Of a DNA stretch of 64,000 nt, positions 28,901 to 37,200 are shown piece by piece. The notes below the pieces were generated by a model that was given only the letters and a program-made list of their open reading frames with translations, was not told the DNA's origin and did no database searches. The stretch comes from Pedobacter sp. SYP-B3415 (GTDB lineage: Bacteria > Bacteroidota > Bacteroidia > Sphingobacteriales > Sphingobacteriaceae): contig NZ_RXNQ01000034.1 in NCBI RefSeq assembly GCF_004138205.1, forward strand, positions 124,001 to 188,000. The letters run 5' to 3'. How positions within the stretch are numbered: the first letter of the stretch is position 1; each line of letters begins with the position of its first letter. The translations under genes were made by a program, and so were the position numbers.

Positions 28901-29662
28901 ACTGGCGTTTGCACCGAACAGTGCGTCAAACGGGGCATCGCAGTTGGCAAGGGAAGGCACATCTGCAAGATAGTACGCATCGTAGACGTCTACAGACTGG
29001 AAAGCATTCAGGGAAGCAAGCAGGCCCTCTGAATTAAGAAGCACCCGCACACCATCATAGGGTACGCCGGGTGTAAACGTGAGTTCGACAACAGACCGGT
29101 TTCCCAGCAGGCCCAGAATGTTATTTGTCTTTGTTACAACAGGGCCCACAGGAACACCATTCAGGGTTGCCTGGATATTTAGTCCGTCAAGCAGCGTTTG
29201 CGCCACCCCTCCGCCAAAACCGAGTTTGAGTGTTACAGGCGCATTTCCGGCCACCACCGAAGGAAATTTGAGGTTTTGACTCACCCTTGCTCCTACCCTG
29301 ACCCGCGCAACGGGCACAATGACGTTCAGGTTTACATCAAGGTAAGTGGCACTAAGCCGGCTAAAGGTTCTGGGAGCCGTAGCGGGCGCCACGTCAATCG
29401 CGTTATCCGGATTGGTAACCGTTCCCAGGTCTGCAAGATCTATACCCAGCTGCTGCAGCGCCTGGGCCAGCGAGAGATTGACCGCGCCAAGCAGCTGGAC
29501 ATTTCCGGCCGCCTCTACACTGTTTGTCTGGGTGTTAGCGTATACCCTTTGTTTGTACTGAGCATACGAAATACTGGAAATGAGCGTTAACAGTAATAGC
29601 AGGATGTACCTGACCGGCCGTAACACCGGTTTCCGAATGTGCGGGGTAGAGGTTTTAAACAT
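22997..29662 (-). CDS. Giant secreted surface protein with Ig-like and seven DUF11 repeats, T9SS type B sorting domain
   Basis: 2221 residues. Residues 1-35 are a signal peptide. Residues ~36-400 hold two beta-rich regions with SLQSVDVYDAYY-like ends, resembling lectin-type modules. Ig-like/PKD-like domains occupy ~405-985 (pattern VCQGTPVEL ... YQWYTTPTGG). Seven DUF11 repeats of 140 residues follow (~990-1950). Next come another Ig-like module and a fibronectin type III domain (~2040-2130). The gliding-motility-associated C-terminal domain occupies the last ~85 residues (FVPNAFTPNGDGKNDVF ... GVYVYAVELKFKDG). This last domain directs type IX secretion (type B). The protein is probably surface-anchored and filament- or adhesin-like. 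A -7-like box lies at 29726-29733. Confidence 0.93.
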   Translation of the reverse strand: MFKTSTPHIRKPVLRPVRYILLLLLTLISSISYAQYKQRVYANTQTNSVEAAGNVQLLGAVNLSLAQALQQLGIDLADLGTVTNPDNAIDVAPATAPRTFSRLSATYLDVNLNVIVPVARVRVGARVSQNLKFPSVVAGNAPVTLKLGFGGGVAQTLLDGLNIQATLNGVPVGPVVTKTNNILGLLGNRSVVELTFTPGVPYDGVRVLLNSEGLLASLNAFQSVDVYDAYYLADVPSLANCDAPFDALFGANASVSALGSVTDPYNAIDNDPNTFATLNSGASVLPTPDQGVYHTSVFPTYSRAGDSVKAVISFPGTLLEAQLLSSISFQTLNKGDDGVESVVQTFTGSTLLSLELLSGTTDRATVSFRTTQPFNRIRVLYGGAVVALQSVRLYDVRRVAANPIVEVPGLDPATNTLIVCQGTPVELRITNPEAGSSYQWYTTPTGGSPVTTGVSANGTVFSPTGLALGNNVFYVSLIRNGCGNEASARTRVTITVNPAPAAADIQIAGNSAPFCAGSPVVLTPSVVASPSVAIPAPLFRWYRNADRTGLITDGLTENGVTYAIAANGTLTVTGLTANATYYVSVAANNGAGCESATLQSVPVTVNFIPPPEAITLSSNIVQCTGTPVVLAPTAIPAITNPVFTWYRDAAKTQPILDGTSDGAVTYAIAANGTLTVNGLAANADVNYYVTVRGDNACESAAGKQINVKVSAALPAPAFVASTVDVCGPGQTASFEISNNAGGFTYTIYDALTGGNPVTTGFTITGNTISFANVTASATYFVEVTGAGGCAGVARSEIRVNVSPLAPAGAIASLNVNNSTGGNVCATADGRIVLTATSTGITNPTYYFYEGSTLRGSNQTGVFEVTPFTPGVALTYSVGISGTGLCETAAADRTSITFTPNLLPGNPTLNLSGVQVITAGSSVQLTVDPQPAGAVSYQWFKGTTQLAETSATLTLTNVTAADAGVYRVVAVGAGGCTSAADATVTIQIADAAFWESYVVAGGGTTVRGGEEVTWTLHLRNNGSQPISNYVLSDMVPANTTLRSITDGGTESAGRITWAPVTVNPGETVTRSFTVLVNADLTGVPAITNVGYVSDGVNPERPSIPASPTDPNQPGDPTKQGSSVPVQAVNTTVSWKSFAIPGGATTVRGGEEVTYTVKIRNTGNQALSNVIVRDDIPANTTFVRVADNGIQNGNQVVWSGVSVPVGQTVSLSFVVGVNADLTGVTSINNVAVVNDGVNPEQPTLPPDPANPDEPGDPTTPGTNIPVQQVNQTVTWKKFSIPGGATTVAGGEDITYTIKVRNTGNQTLGQVRVSDAVPENTTVVSVANGGVQSGNTINWTGVNVPVGQTVDLSFVVRVNTNLTGVSTIRNVAVTNDGINPDQQSIPPDSANPDEPGDPTKTGTDIPVRQVTQTVSWKSFSIPGGATTVRGGEEVTYTIRMRNTGNQALSNVAVRDEIPANTTFVSAGDNGSLNSGQVTWSGISIPVGGTVSVSFVVRVNTDLTGVGLIRNVAYVNDGTGPEQPTAPPDPSNPAQPGNPATPGTDIPVQTVNSTVGWKAFSIAGGATSVKGGEQVTYTIKVRNTGNQILDNVTVRDDIPANTTFVSVANGGTRNGNQLTWTGLNIPVGGTASLNFVVNVNTDLTGINVIRNIAVVNDGINPDQPTIPPSPGNPDEPGNPATPGTDIPVDQATSTVSWKAFSIPGGATSVRGGEQITYTIRVRNTGNQALTNVTVRDDIPAKTTFVSVADNGTITGNTLTWSNLSVPVGQTISLSFVVRVDADLTGVTTIRNVAVVNDSVNPEQPTLPPNPTDPTEPGNPGTPGTDIPVETIGNFTTSMTVVTPRPSGIGRAGDELTYTITVTNTGNQVLTNAAITDALPNKTTFVSASNGGTLNGTNVQYTIPTLGVGQSQTVQLVVRVNNDLAGVTSIRNSATVSAGGVTKNTDPVDVTIECVAPSAPAQITTTGNSICPGTGVTLAVVNPDSQVIYRWYTTQLGGTPVFEGPSFATGNLNSSVTYWVEATRIAGQCTSPTRTSITINVLTQLATPAPTVLSTTPTSVTFGWQAIPGASGYEVSIDNGGTWTVPSAGAAATSHVIAGLKPDQMVTIRVRATGAASCQTSTASPQISGTSSNPMGNEVFVPNAFTPNGDGKNDVFLAFGNTITSIDMRVYNQWGQLIFRSQNLQQGWDGTFEGKMQPTGVYVYAVELKFKDGTDGMKKGTVTLLR
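23818..26690 (-). repeat. Seven in-frame DUF11 coding repeats at an exact 420-bp period
   Basis: The equivalent codons for LTGV(x)(x)I(R/N)N recur at about 23901, 24321, 24741, 25161, 25581, 26001 and 26421, exactly 420 bases apart with no indel. Each repeat has WK(S/A)FSIPGGAT, NTGNQ, VNDG and a proline-rich (P)NPDEPG linker. The middle five are most alike; the outer two have diverged. Confidence 0.95.
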
Positions 29663-30038
29663 GGTAGCGCAATTACGTGAATAATGGTTTTCTTAGGCAC
29701 AGCCTGTCCCTTCCAGGCTGTGGATCAAAACTACATGCTCAACCTGCTCCTTTCCCGTTCATTCCATCCATTGAAAATTCCTCTCAACTGTTCATTTTAT
29801 TCATTGTAAATCTTGTGCTGCATTTATCTTTTTGGTTTAGCATACTTGAGTGATCGAAAAAAATTCGAAGTTGCGCAGTATCCCTACACTATAAATCTTC
29901 TTTAAGTCGTTGATTTTCGACGTGTTATCCGGGCACCCGCGCAGGTTGTCAGGAAATCACTACGTGTAGGTATTTGTTTTGCTTTGAGCTGTCTTTGATT
30001 TGTAGTATACTGTATAAAACACAAAACCGTCGTATTTG
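29663..30038. other. 376-bp divergent intergenic region, no gene seen
   Basis: Separates the giant surface protein and the STAND-like gene, which diverge here. It is AT-rich toward the right. Only the -7-like box above is recognised; no RNA gene, repeat or hairpin stands out. Confidence 0.6.
29726..29733 (-). promoter_or_regulatory. Candidate -7 box for the giant surface protein gene
   Basis: TAGTTTTG on the minus strand, an exact TAnnTTTG match, 64 nt before the start codon. No -33 box at the expected spacing. Confidence 0.3.
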
Positions 30039-32585
30039 ATGCCGCACCGGGACTACTTGAGTGAACTGAAGAATAGTGTAGAAATAAAATCTGGACTGCC
30101 TACCATCGACCCTGGAAGCTGCAAGGCTATATCAGATCATATCTTCGAGCTTACCAAAAAGTACATCAGCGAAACTACCTTGAAACGCTTTTTTGGCTTT
30201 GCCAAGATCACTCACAACTTTTCTGCATTTACACTTAATACGCTCGCCCAATATGCCGGGTTCAGAAACTGGAATGCCTTCTGCAAAAGCGTTGGGCAAA
30301 GCGACCATTTGTCGGTAACTAATTATTCCAGATGGAACGAGCTTAGGCAGGAGGCTCAGCTGATTACCGATGTCACCCTGATTCATATAAAAAACGTTTC
30401 CGGGATAAATTTTAACCATACCGAGCTAAGAAGTTTCCTTCACCTCGATTTCGAGCATTTTCTGAAATCCCGTCAGGTTTTTTTTTGCCTCTCAGCACAG
30501 CCCCTGCAGGGACGCTCAACCTTGCTGGCCCAGCTGACCATGCAATATTTCAGGCAAAGCCAGCATACAGAACACAGCGATCACGTCGTGCTGTTTTTCA
30601 ACTGGTACACTATAAATAAGTGGGCCTTACCTGGCAAAGATCTGAGTCACTGGTTGTCGGACCGTTTCGGTCCGGAGAACCCACAGGGTTACCGCAGTTA
30701 CTTTGACCGTTATCCCCATGAACGGAAGGGTAAGCTGATTCTGGTATTTGATGACATCGAGGATAATATTTTCAGAAACAGCTATCTGCAGAACCTGATC
30801 GACTTTCTGTATGTGACCGAAAACTGCGACTGGATCAAGGTTGTGCTCAGCATGCCGGTGGCGGTATGGCTGTCCATGAAACAGGAGATCTATAGATCGG
30901 AATTTCTAAGCCGCAACTGGTATCGCGGAAGTTTCTTTGACCGCGAAACGCTGTCTAATGTTCCTGAATTTACCCCTGCAGAGATTTTGAGTGTATTAAG
31001 CAGACAGGAGGAAAAGGAGCTGGACGCCGCATCTGTTCACCCGCTTAACTTGTCGCTGTTCAGCACACCTTTATGGTTTCAGTATTACCGGCTCTTAAAA
31101 ATGAGACCTGAAGTACCTAAACTGAACAGCCCCGTCCTCTACTTTGAGCTTATCAATAGTTATGTGGAAACAAAACTTTTTCTGGCACAGCAAAGCACGG
31201 AAAAGAACTTTCTGATCCACAAACTAAGCAGTTTTATGGAGCCGGGCAAAAAAGGATACAGCGTATCAAAAGAACAGGTTCTCAATTACATCAGTACGTT
31301 CAGCACAGATTACGGTGAACTTCTTTCTGAGGGTATCCTGGTAGAAGAAAAATATTTTGGTAACGCTGTCCCGTTAGAAATGATCCGGTTTATCCATCCG
31401 GCCATATACAGCTACTTTCTTTTTAACCGGATCATGGCTTCATTTAATTTTGAAGCCGGACCAGAAGTCTATGCGTTTATCCTGAATAACTACCAGGACA
31501 AGCCGCTGCGTACAGTATTAATTGAGTGGCTGGTGCGCTTCAGCATCAAAAATGGCCGTTTTGATGCGCTGAAGACCACGCTTGATCTGCCTTTCAGCGG
31601 AACGGAAAAGCAGCGCGTTTTTCAGTTCATGTGTGCACAGTTTAATTATCTTTTTCATCAGCAGCACGCCATTATTCAATCAGAAGATCAGCAACGCGAA
31701 TTCAGCACTTTGCTGCACCGCGGAGAAATCTATAGCAAACCTTATAAAAAAGCGATCAGCACGCTAACAGAAAACCTGGCTGAGGGCGATACGCACTTAT
31801 TGATGCAGGTCATGTGGTGCAGTATTCTGGTGAGTGAAATGAAGCAGTCTGAACTGAAAAGAGCGTTAGACCGCCTGAAAAAAAGCAGGACCAGACTGAG
31901 ACAGCTGTTCCCCATTGACCCCGTTGAGCTGCTCACTTACTTCTACCAGGTGCTTTCCGGTCAGGTCCCTGCAAATCGTGCGCACGAAGCTATTGCTGAA
32001 TTCGTTGCATCAGAACTGAATCCTGAAAACGCCTCACCTACCGCCTATCACCTGAGTGTATACCGGATGGCCTGTGTGGTTCTTCTCACATCTGGTCATT
32101 TCAGGGAAGGGAATTTGTTTATCCAGTCGCTGAACGAGCGGCATCCCGACCTCTTTAAGCGCAGAAACGACCTTTCCGTGTCTTTGCTCCTGGTTTTTAA
32201 CGGCTTTTTCTGTCTTTATAACCTGCGGTTGAATACGGCAAAAAAGATCGTGGCACACTTCGAAAGATCTGCTGCCGAAGCTACAGGCGGCCCTTATCTT
32301 ACAAATTTTACCCGGATCATGCTCGACATTTTCCGCTCAGAATTCTACAGGCTTACGGGTGAAGAGACCCTTGCATTCAGTACACTTGAAAGCGCTTTGG
32401 AAAGGGCTGAGAAATACTCGTACAATTTTTTCCATATCGCAATCAACTACCTAAAAATCAGGCTGGAAAAAGATATCCCCGAAGGCGAAACGATTGCTCA
32501 CGCTTTTGCTGAGTTCATCTCGTTGATTGAAACGGATGCCTTTACACCTGACGATGTATTTAACATTGACCCTAAAGACTCCTGA
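30039..32585 (+). CDS. STAND-like ATPase-domain protein with degenerate P-loop; unknown function
   Basis: 848 residues from ATG 30039. Residues 1-85 form a small helical domain found at the N terminus of many Bacteroidota signalling proteins (SETTLKRFFGF ... FTLNTLAQYAGFRNWNAFC). A P-loop NTPase-like core follows: CLSAQPLQGRSTLL at about 150-163 occupies the Walker A position, with Arg replacing the invariant Lys. LILVFDD (233-239) fits Walker B. The C-terminal ~400 residues are helical and TPR-like. There are no membrane segments. STAND proteins act as signal-dependent switches; the lost Lys suggests weak or absent ATP hydrolysis. It faces away from the T9SS surface module and could regulate it (inference from position only). 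Confidence 0.6.
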   Translation: MPHRDYLSELKNSVEIKSGLPTIDPGSCKAISDHIFELTKKYISETTLKRFFGFAKITHNFSAFTLNTLAQYAGFRNWNAFCKSVGQSDHLSVTNYSRWNELRQEAQLITDVTLIHIKNVSGINFNHTELRSFLHLDFEHFLKSRQVFFCLSAQPLQGRSTLLAQLTMQYFRQSQHTEHSDHVVLFFNWYTINKWALPGKDLSHWLSDRFGPENPQGYRSYFDRYPHERKGKLILVFDDIEDNIFRNSYLQNLIDFLYVTENCDWIKVVLSMPVAVWLSMKQEIYRSEFLSRNWYRGSFFDRETLSNVPEFTPAEILSVLSRQEEKELDAASVHPLNLSLFSTPLWFQYYRLLKMRPEVPKLNSPVLYFELINSYVETKLFLAQQSTEKNFLIHKLSSFMEPGKKGYSVSKEQVLNYISTFSTDYGELLSEGILVEEKYFGNAVPLEMIRFIHPAIYSYFLFNRIMASFNFEAGPEVYAFILNNYQDKPLRTVLIEWLVRFSIKNGRFDALKTTLDLPFSGTEKQRVFQFMCAQFNYLFHQQHAIIQSEDQQREFSTLLHRGEIYSKPYKKAISTLTENLAEGDTHLLMQVMWCSILVSEMKQSELKRALDRLKKSRTRLRQLFPIDPVELLTYFYQVLSGQVPANRAHEAIAEFVASELNPENASPTAYHLSVYRMACVVLLTSGHFREGNLFIQSLNERHPDLFKRRNDLSVSLLLVFNGFFCLYNLRLNTAKKIVAHFERSAAEATGGPYLTNFTRIMLDIFRSEFYRLTGEETLAFSTLESALERAEKYSYNFFHIAINYLKIRLEKDIPEGETIAHAFAEFISLIETDAFTPDDVFNIDPKDS

Positions 32586-32591
32586 ACCGCC

Positions 32592-34109
32592 CTACTTCTG
32601 GAAAACCCGAACGTAGTCAACTTTCAGCTGCGCCGGATAAACGTTCGGATCAAGGCCCTTTGCTCCGCCCCAGTTACCCCCGACAGCAACGTTTAATAAC
32701 AGGTGGAATTTCTGATCGAATGGCCAGCTCGTCGAATCGTTCCCCTTCTTCGGAAACGAAAGGTATTTTTCACCGTCTACAAAAAAGTCGATCCGGTCTT
32801 CAAACCATTCTGCTGCATAGATATGATAACTTTTATATGGATCGGCTACTTTGATGCCTTTTGTTACCTGGGTATGAATTACATGGTTGAACTTTTCGGT
32901 ATGTACGCTGCCATAAACGGTGTCGGGCTCGTAGCCTACATGTTCCATAATATCAATCTCGCCGCTTTTTGGCCAGCCGCCATATTTCCACTCGGTAGGC
33001 AACATCCAGATTGCCGGCCAGAGTCCTTTGCCCCCGGGTAACATGGCGCGTACTTCCACACGACCATATTTCCAGTCAAATTTGCCTTTACTCAGCAGGC
33101 GCGCCGATGTGTAATCACGGTTTTCTCTGCGCTCCCGGCGTGCCGTGATGGTAAGAATCCCTTTATTAACCATGGTGTTCGCAGAATCAGCTTTGGTGTA
33201 AAACTGGAGCTCGTTGTTGCCCCAGCCATTCCCTCCTTCATCGTAAGTCCAACGGTCGTCGGCAGGAAGACCCCTGTAATTAAATTCGTCAGACCAGACC
33301 AGTTTCCAGCCCTGAAGTGCAGGTGATTTCTTTCTCTCTTCGATAAGCAATTCAGGCTCGTTTGTGGTAATGTAGTCAATATGATGAGCAAGAAGCCACT
33401 GCATATCTTCGGCGGCGTTAACCGTCCAGGCATTTGTGCTCAGATTAAGCTTACGCATTTCTTCCAGCCAGCCATCGTTTTTTTGGTATACGCTGTAATG
33501 ATAATCGGCCCCCGAAAGGCCATCTGCCTTTAACTTCGACGGGGCAACGTCGCCGTTGAGGTAAGTAACAACCGCACCCGGTTGCAACTCCAGAATTTTT
33601 TTGCACACATCGTAACTGAATGCGATATAATCCACCCATTTCGTTGCCTTGTATTTTTTCACTGCGGCTACCGCGCGCGTTGTGAGATCGAGCGACCGCT
33701 CCAAATTCACCTTTGAGCTTTTGATCTCGAGGATCAGGCGGGTTCCCTTTTGTTTAATCCCTGCCTTAAGATAGGCCTCAAGCGTCGGGATTTTTTCCCC
33801 ATTGGGATGTGTCTTCTCAAGCAGCTGTTTGTACGTAGATTTCTCAATGCTCATACCATAGAAATCGGGATCGTGATTCACAACGATCACATTGTCTGCC
33901 GTCATCCATACATCGAACTCAGCGCCATAACAGCCGAGTTTTACAGCCTCCTTCAAAGAAGCAATCGAGTTTTCAGGAAGATTTTGTTTTTTCCAGGCCC
34001 CGCGATGGGCAATGATGCCATTCATGTTCCAGGTCTTCTGCGAAAAGGAGGAAATAGCGATCATCATGAGCAGACCCGTTGCGACCGCACGGCCTAGTAA
34101 GTGTTTCAT
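32592..34109 (-). CDS. Exported fusion: glycerophosphodiester phosphodiesterase (GDPD) + GH16 beta-glucanase
   Basis: 505 residues with a signal peptide (SSFSQ). Residues ~30-260 are a GDPD domain with IIAHRGAW (His35, Arg36), PENS (Glu46), GAEFDVW (Glu64, Asp66) and NHD (His79). This is the full metal and catalytic set. Residues ~265-505 are GH16: WSDEFNYRG at the start and the catalytic EIDIME (Glu384, Asp386, Glu389). GH16 enzymes cut beta-1,3 or mixed-linkage glucans, agar, carrageenan and similar. Both domains appear intact, so one chain could release glycerol phosphate and cut the glycan backbone of the same substrate (inference). A clear promoter lies upstream. Confidence 0.9.
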   Translation of the reverse strand: MKHLLGRAVATGLLMMIAISSFSQKTWNMNGIIAHRGAWKKQNLPENSIASLKEAVKLGCYGAEFDVWMTADNVIVVNHDPDFYGMSIEKSTYKQLLEKTHPNGEKIPTLEAYLKAGIKQKGTRLILEIKSSKVNLERSLDLTTRAVAAVKKYKATKWVDYIAFSYDVCKKILELQPGAVVTYLNGDVAPSKLKADGLSGADYHYSVYQKNDGWLEEMRKLNLSTNAWTVNAAEDMQWLLAHHIDYITTNEPELLIEERKKSPALQGWKLVWSDEFNYRGLPADDRWTYDEGGNGWGNNELQFYTKADSANTMVNKGILTITARRERRENRDYTSARLLSKGKFDWKYGRVEVRAMLPGGKGLWPAIWMLPTEWKYGGWPKSGEIDIMEHVGYEPDTVYGSVHTEKFNHVIHTQVTKGIKVADPYKSYHIYAAEWFEDRIDFFVDGEKYLSFPKKGNDSTSWPFDQKFHLLLNVAVGGNWGGAKGLDPNVYPAQLKVDYVRVFQK

Positions 34110-34128
34110 TTTATTACATTTAATGCTT

Positions 34129-34158
34129 CAAAAATAGTGTTTTATCTTATTCTGCAAA
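34129..34158 (-). promoter_or_regulatory. Promoter of the GDPD-GH16 gene
   Basis: On the minus strand TTTG (34158-34155), 18 nt, TATTTTTG (34136-34129). Both boxes match the Bacteroidota consensus. Leader to ATG would be about 13 nt. Confidence 0.65.
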
Positions 34159-34285
34159 GTTATCTTTCTGTTACCCGTAGTATGCATGCCGGTTTCATAT
34201 TTAATCGAAATAAAATGAAAGCATCAGGCAGCGTCAGCCCAGAAGATAGCAGGATGTGAATTCGCCTTTGATTTAATATATTTAC

Positions 34286-37200
34286 ATGATGGAAAAAGGC
34301 CAGTATGACGTTCTGATCCATAAAATAGATGGGTTTATCAGGCGGTTCTATCTGAATAAGGTGGTTCGCGGAAGCATTTATGCCGTGGGCTGTATGCTTG
34401 GTATGTATCTGGTTATCTTTTCCTGGATCTATTTCAGCCATCCGGGTGCCGTAATAAAAACAATTGTCTTTTTTCTTTTTGTCGCTGTATCTATCGCTTT
34501 AATTTACCTGTGGATGCTCCGCCCCCTCCTGTCGCTGGTGCGGCTTGGCAAACATTTGAGCACTGAAGAGGCCGCACAGCTTATCGGTCAACATTTTTCG
34601 GGCGTAAAAGATAAACTGCTCAATACGCTCCAGCTTAAACGCCTGGCTGATCTCGAACCTGCGAACAATCGTCTTGTGGTAGCAGGTATTACGCAACGCA
34701 TTAATGAACTGCGGCCTGTACCGTTTTCGACCGCGGTACGTATGCGCGATAACCGGAAGTACCTAAAGTATTTGCTTTTTCCCGCATTAGCAATAGTTTT
34801 GATTGCAATCGTTGCTCCTGCCATGCTACGCGAGGGGACGACCGGCTTTTTAAATTATGACCGCTATATTCCGCCGAAGGCTCCTTTTAATTTCATTCTG
34901 GGAGGGAAAAATTTAACCGTTATGCAGGGCGATGACCTCAGGCTTCAGCTCACGCTCGAAGGCCAGGTTCTGCCCAATGAGGCCTACCTTCAGGATGGAA
35001 TAAATACATATAAGTTGGAAAAGCAAGACAAGATGCGTTTCACGTATGTGCTTCAAAACCTGCAAAGAACCAAAACGCTTTCTTTTACTGCCGGTGGCTT
35101 TTCGTCTGAAAGTTTTACGGTAACGGTTGTCCCCAAACCTGCGCTGCTGAATATGCAGGCACTGATCACGTACCCCGCTTACCTGGGTAAAAAACCTGCT
35201 TTAATGCAACAGGGTGGTGACTTGCAGATTCCTGAAGGCTCAACCGTTCGGTGGAAAATCAATGCTGAACATGCCACCACAGTCAATTTCAGATTGGGCT
35301 CGAGCACCCACGCTCTGCCGGTGCAGAACGGACAGGCTATATTTGCTGCTGTTATAAGGCAGGATATGGTCTACGCATTGCGTCCGTTAAATACCGTCCT
35401 GAAAGCTGGCGACTCACTTGCCTATGGCATTATCGTGATCAAGGATCAGTTACCTGAAATCCGTAGCTCCACTACAGGCGACTCATTAAGCAGGAACGCT
35501 TATTACTTCACCGGGGAAATAACAGATGATTATGGATTTAGTAACCTTGTGTTTACATACACCATAAGACATGGAAAAACGGTCCGCAAAGTTACCCGCA
35601 AACTCCCTGTCGGCCCGGGAAACAGCCAGCGATTTTTTCATTCCTGGAAACTTGACCGTAGCCAGGTCAAACCGGGGGATGCTGTGGAATATTACTTTGA
35701 GGTCGCCGACAATGATGCTGTTAACGGGCCGAAAAAAGTGCGCTCGGCATCGCAGATCATTCAGGTTGAAACAGAAGAACAACAGCGTGAAACCCTAAAA
35801 GCCGGAAGTGAATCGCTCAAGCAAAAAATAAAGTCTGCGGTTGGGTTGGCTGCGCAGGTAGAGAAGGAAACCAAAAAAATTGGGGAATCACTTCTTGACA
35901 AAAAACAGCTGAGCAGTGAGGACCGAAAACAAATTGCGCAACTTCTTCAAAAACAACAGCAGCTTGACCAGGTAGTGAGAGATATCCGCGAATTAAACGA
36001 GCGGAATAATCTGAACAGGAATGAATTTGCTGAGCCAGACGCTGATCTTCAGGAAAAACAAAAGCAACTTGAGGACCTGTTCAATAATGCGCTGGATGAA
36101 AAGACCCAGGAGCTTCTCGAAAAGCTACAGGCGCTTATAGACCAGAATAGCAAAGAACAAACCAGCAGGGAAATGAGTAAGATGCAGCTGGATAACAAGA
36201 CTTTAAAGAAAGAGCTGGACCGTATTCTCGAACTTTATAAACAACTTGAGTTTGAGCAGGAGTTAAAATCTAGTATTGATGCGCTGAAATCGCTTGCCAG
36301 AGAACAGCGTGAGCTCTGGGAACGTACATCGAAACCGGCAGCAGACTTACAGCAGCTTAGCAAAGAACAAAACAACCTCTCCGATAAGCTGCAGGATCTT
36401 AAAAAAGAAATGAACAGGCTGCAGCAAAAGGACCAGACGCTTGAACGCCCAAATAACTTCGAACGTCCGGAGAAAGAGTTGAGTGATATCAGCAGGTCAA
36501 TGCAGGAAAGTTCTGATGCACTCGGAAAAAGTGACAAAAACAGATCTGCGGGAAAGCAAAAACAGGCAGCGGCTGAAATGGAAAAGCTGGCTGCAGAAAT
36601 GCAGAAAATGCAGCAGGAGTCTGAAGAAAAAGAAGATGAAGTAAACGTTGGCCAGCTAAGAAAGCTTTTGGAAAACCTGTTAAAGGGATCATTTGAACAG
36701 GAAAAGGTGATGCTAGCCTTAAAAAAGATGAACACCACAGACCCTGCTTATGCGGCAACAGTACAGAAACAGCGGGCTGTCAAAGACAATATGAAAACTA
36801 TTGCTGACAGCTTGTATGCATTGAGCAGACGCGTGCCACAGATAGAGACGCCTGTTAATGAAGAGGTGGGCAAGATTGATTTTAATATTGATAAGGCGTT
36901 GGAAAGCCTCGGCGAAAGACGGACTGCAGAGGCAGGCCGCTTTCAGCAATTTGCCATGACGTCTTTGAACAACCTGGCTGTCATGCTGAATGAGGCGCTT
37001 GATCAGCTGCAGCGTGCCCGTAAGAATGCGGGTGGTAAGGGTAAGGGTAAACAAAGCCAGAGCATGCAACAGCTTGCAAAGATGCAGGAGCAGCTAAATC
37101 AGAACATGCAACAGGCACGCGAGCAGATACAACGTTCGGGCAACCAGGGCAAAGTGCCAAAGGGACAAATGAGCGAACAGTTTGCCCGAATGGCCCAGCA

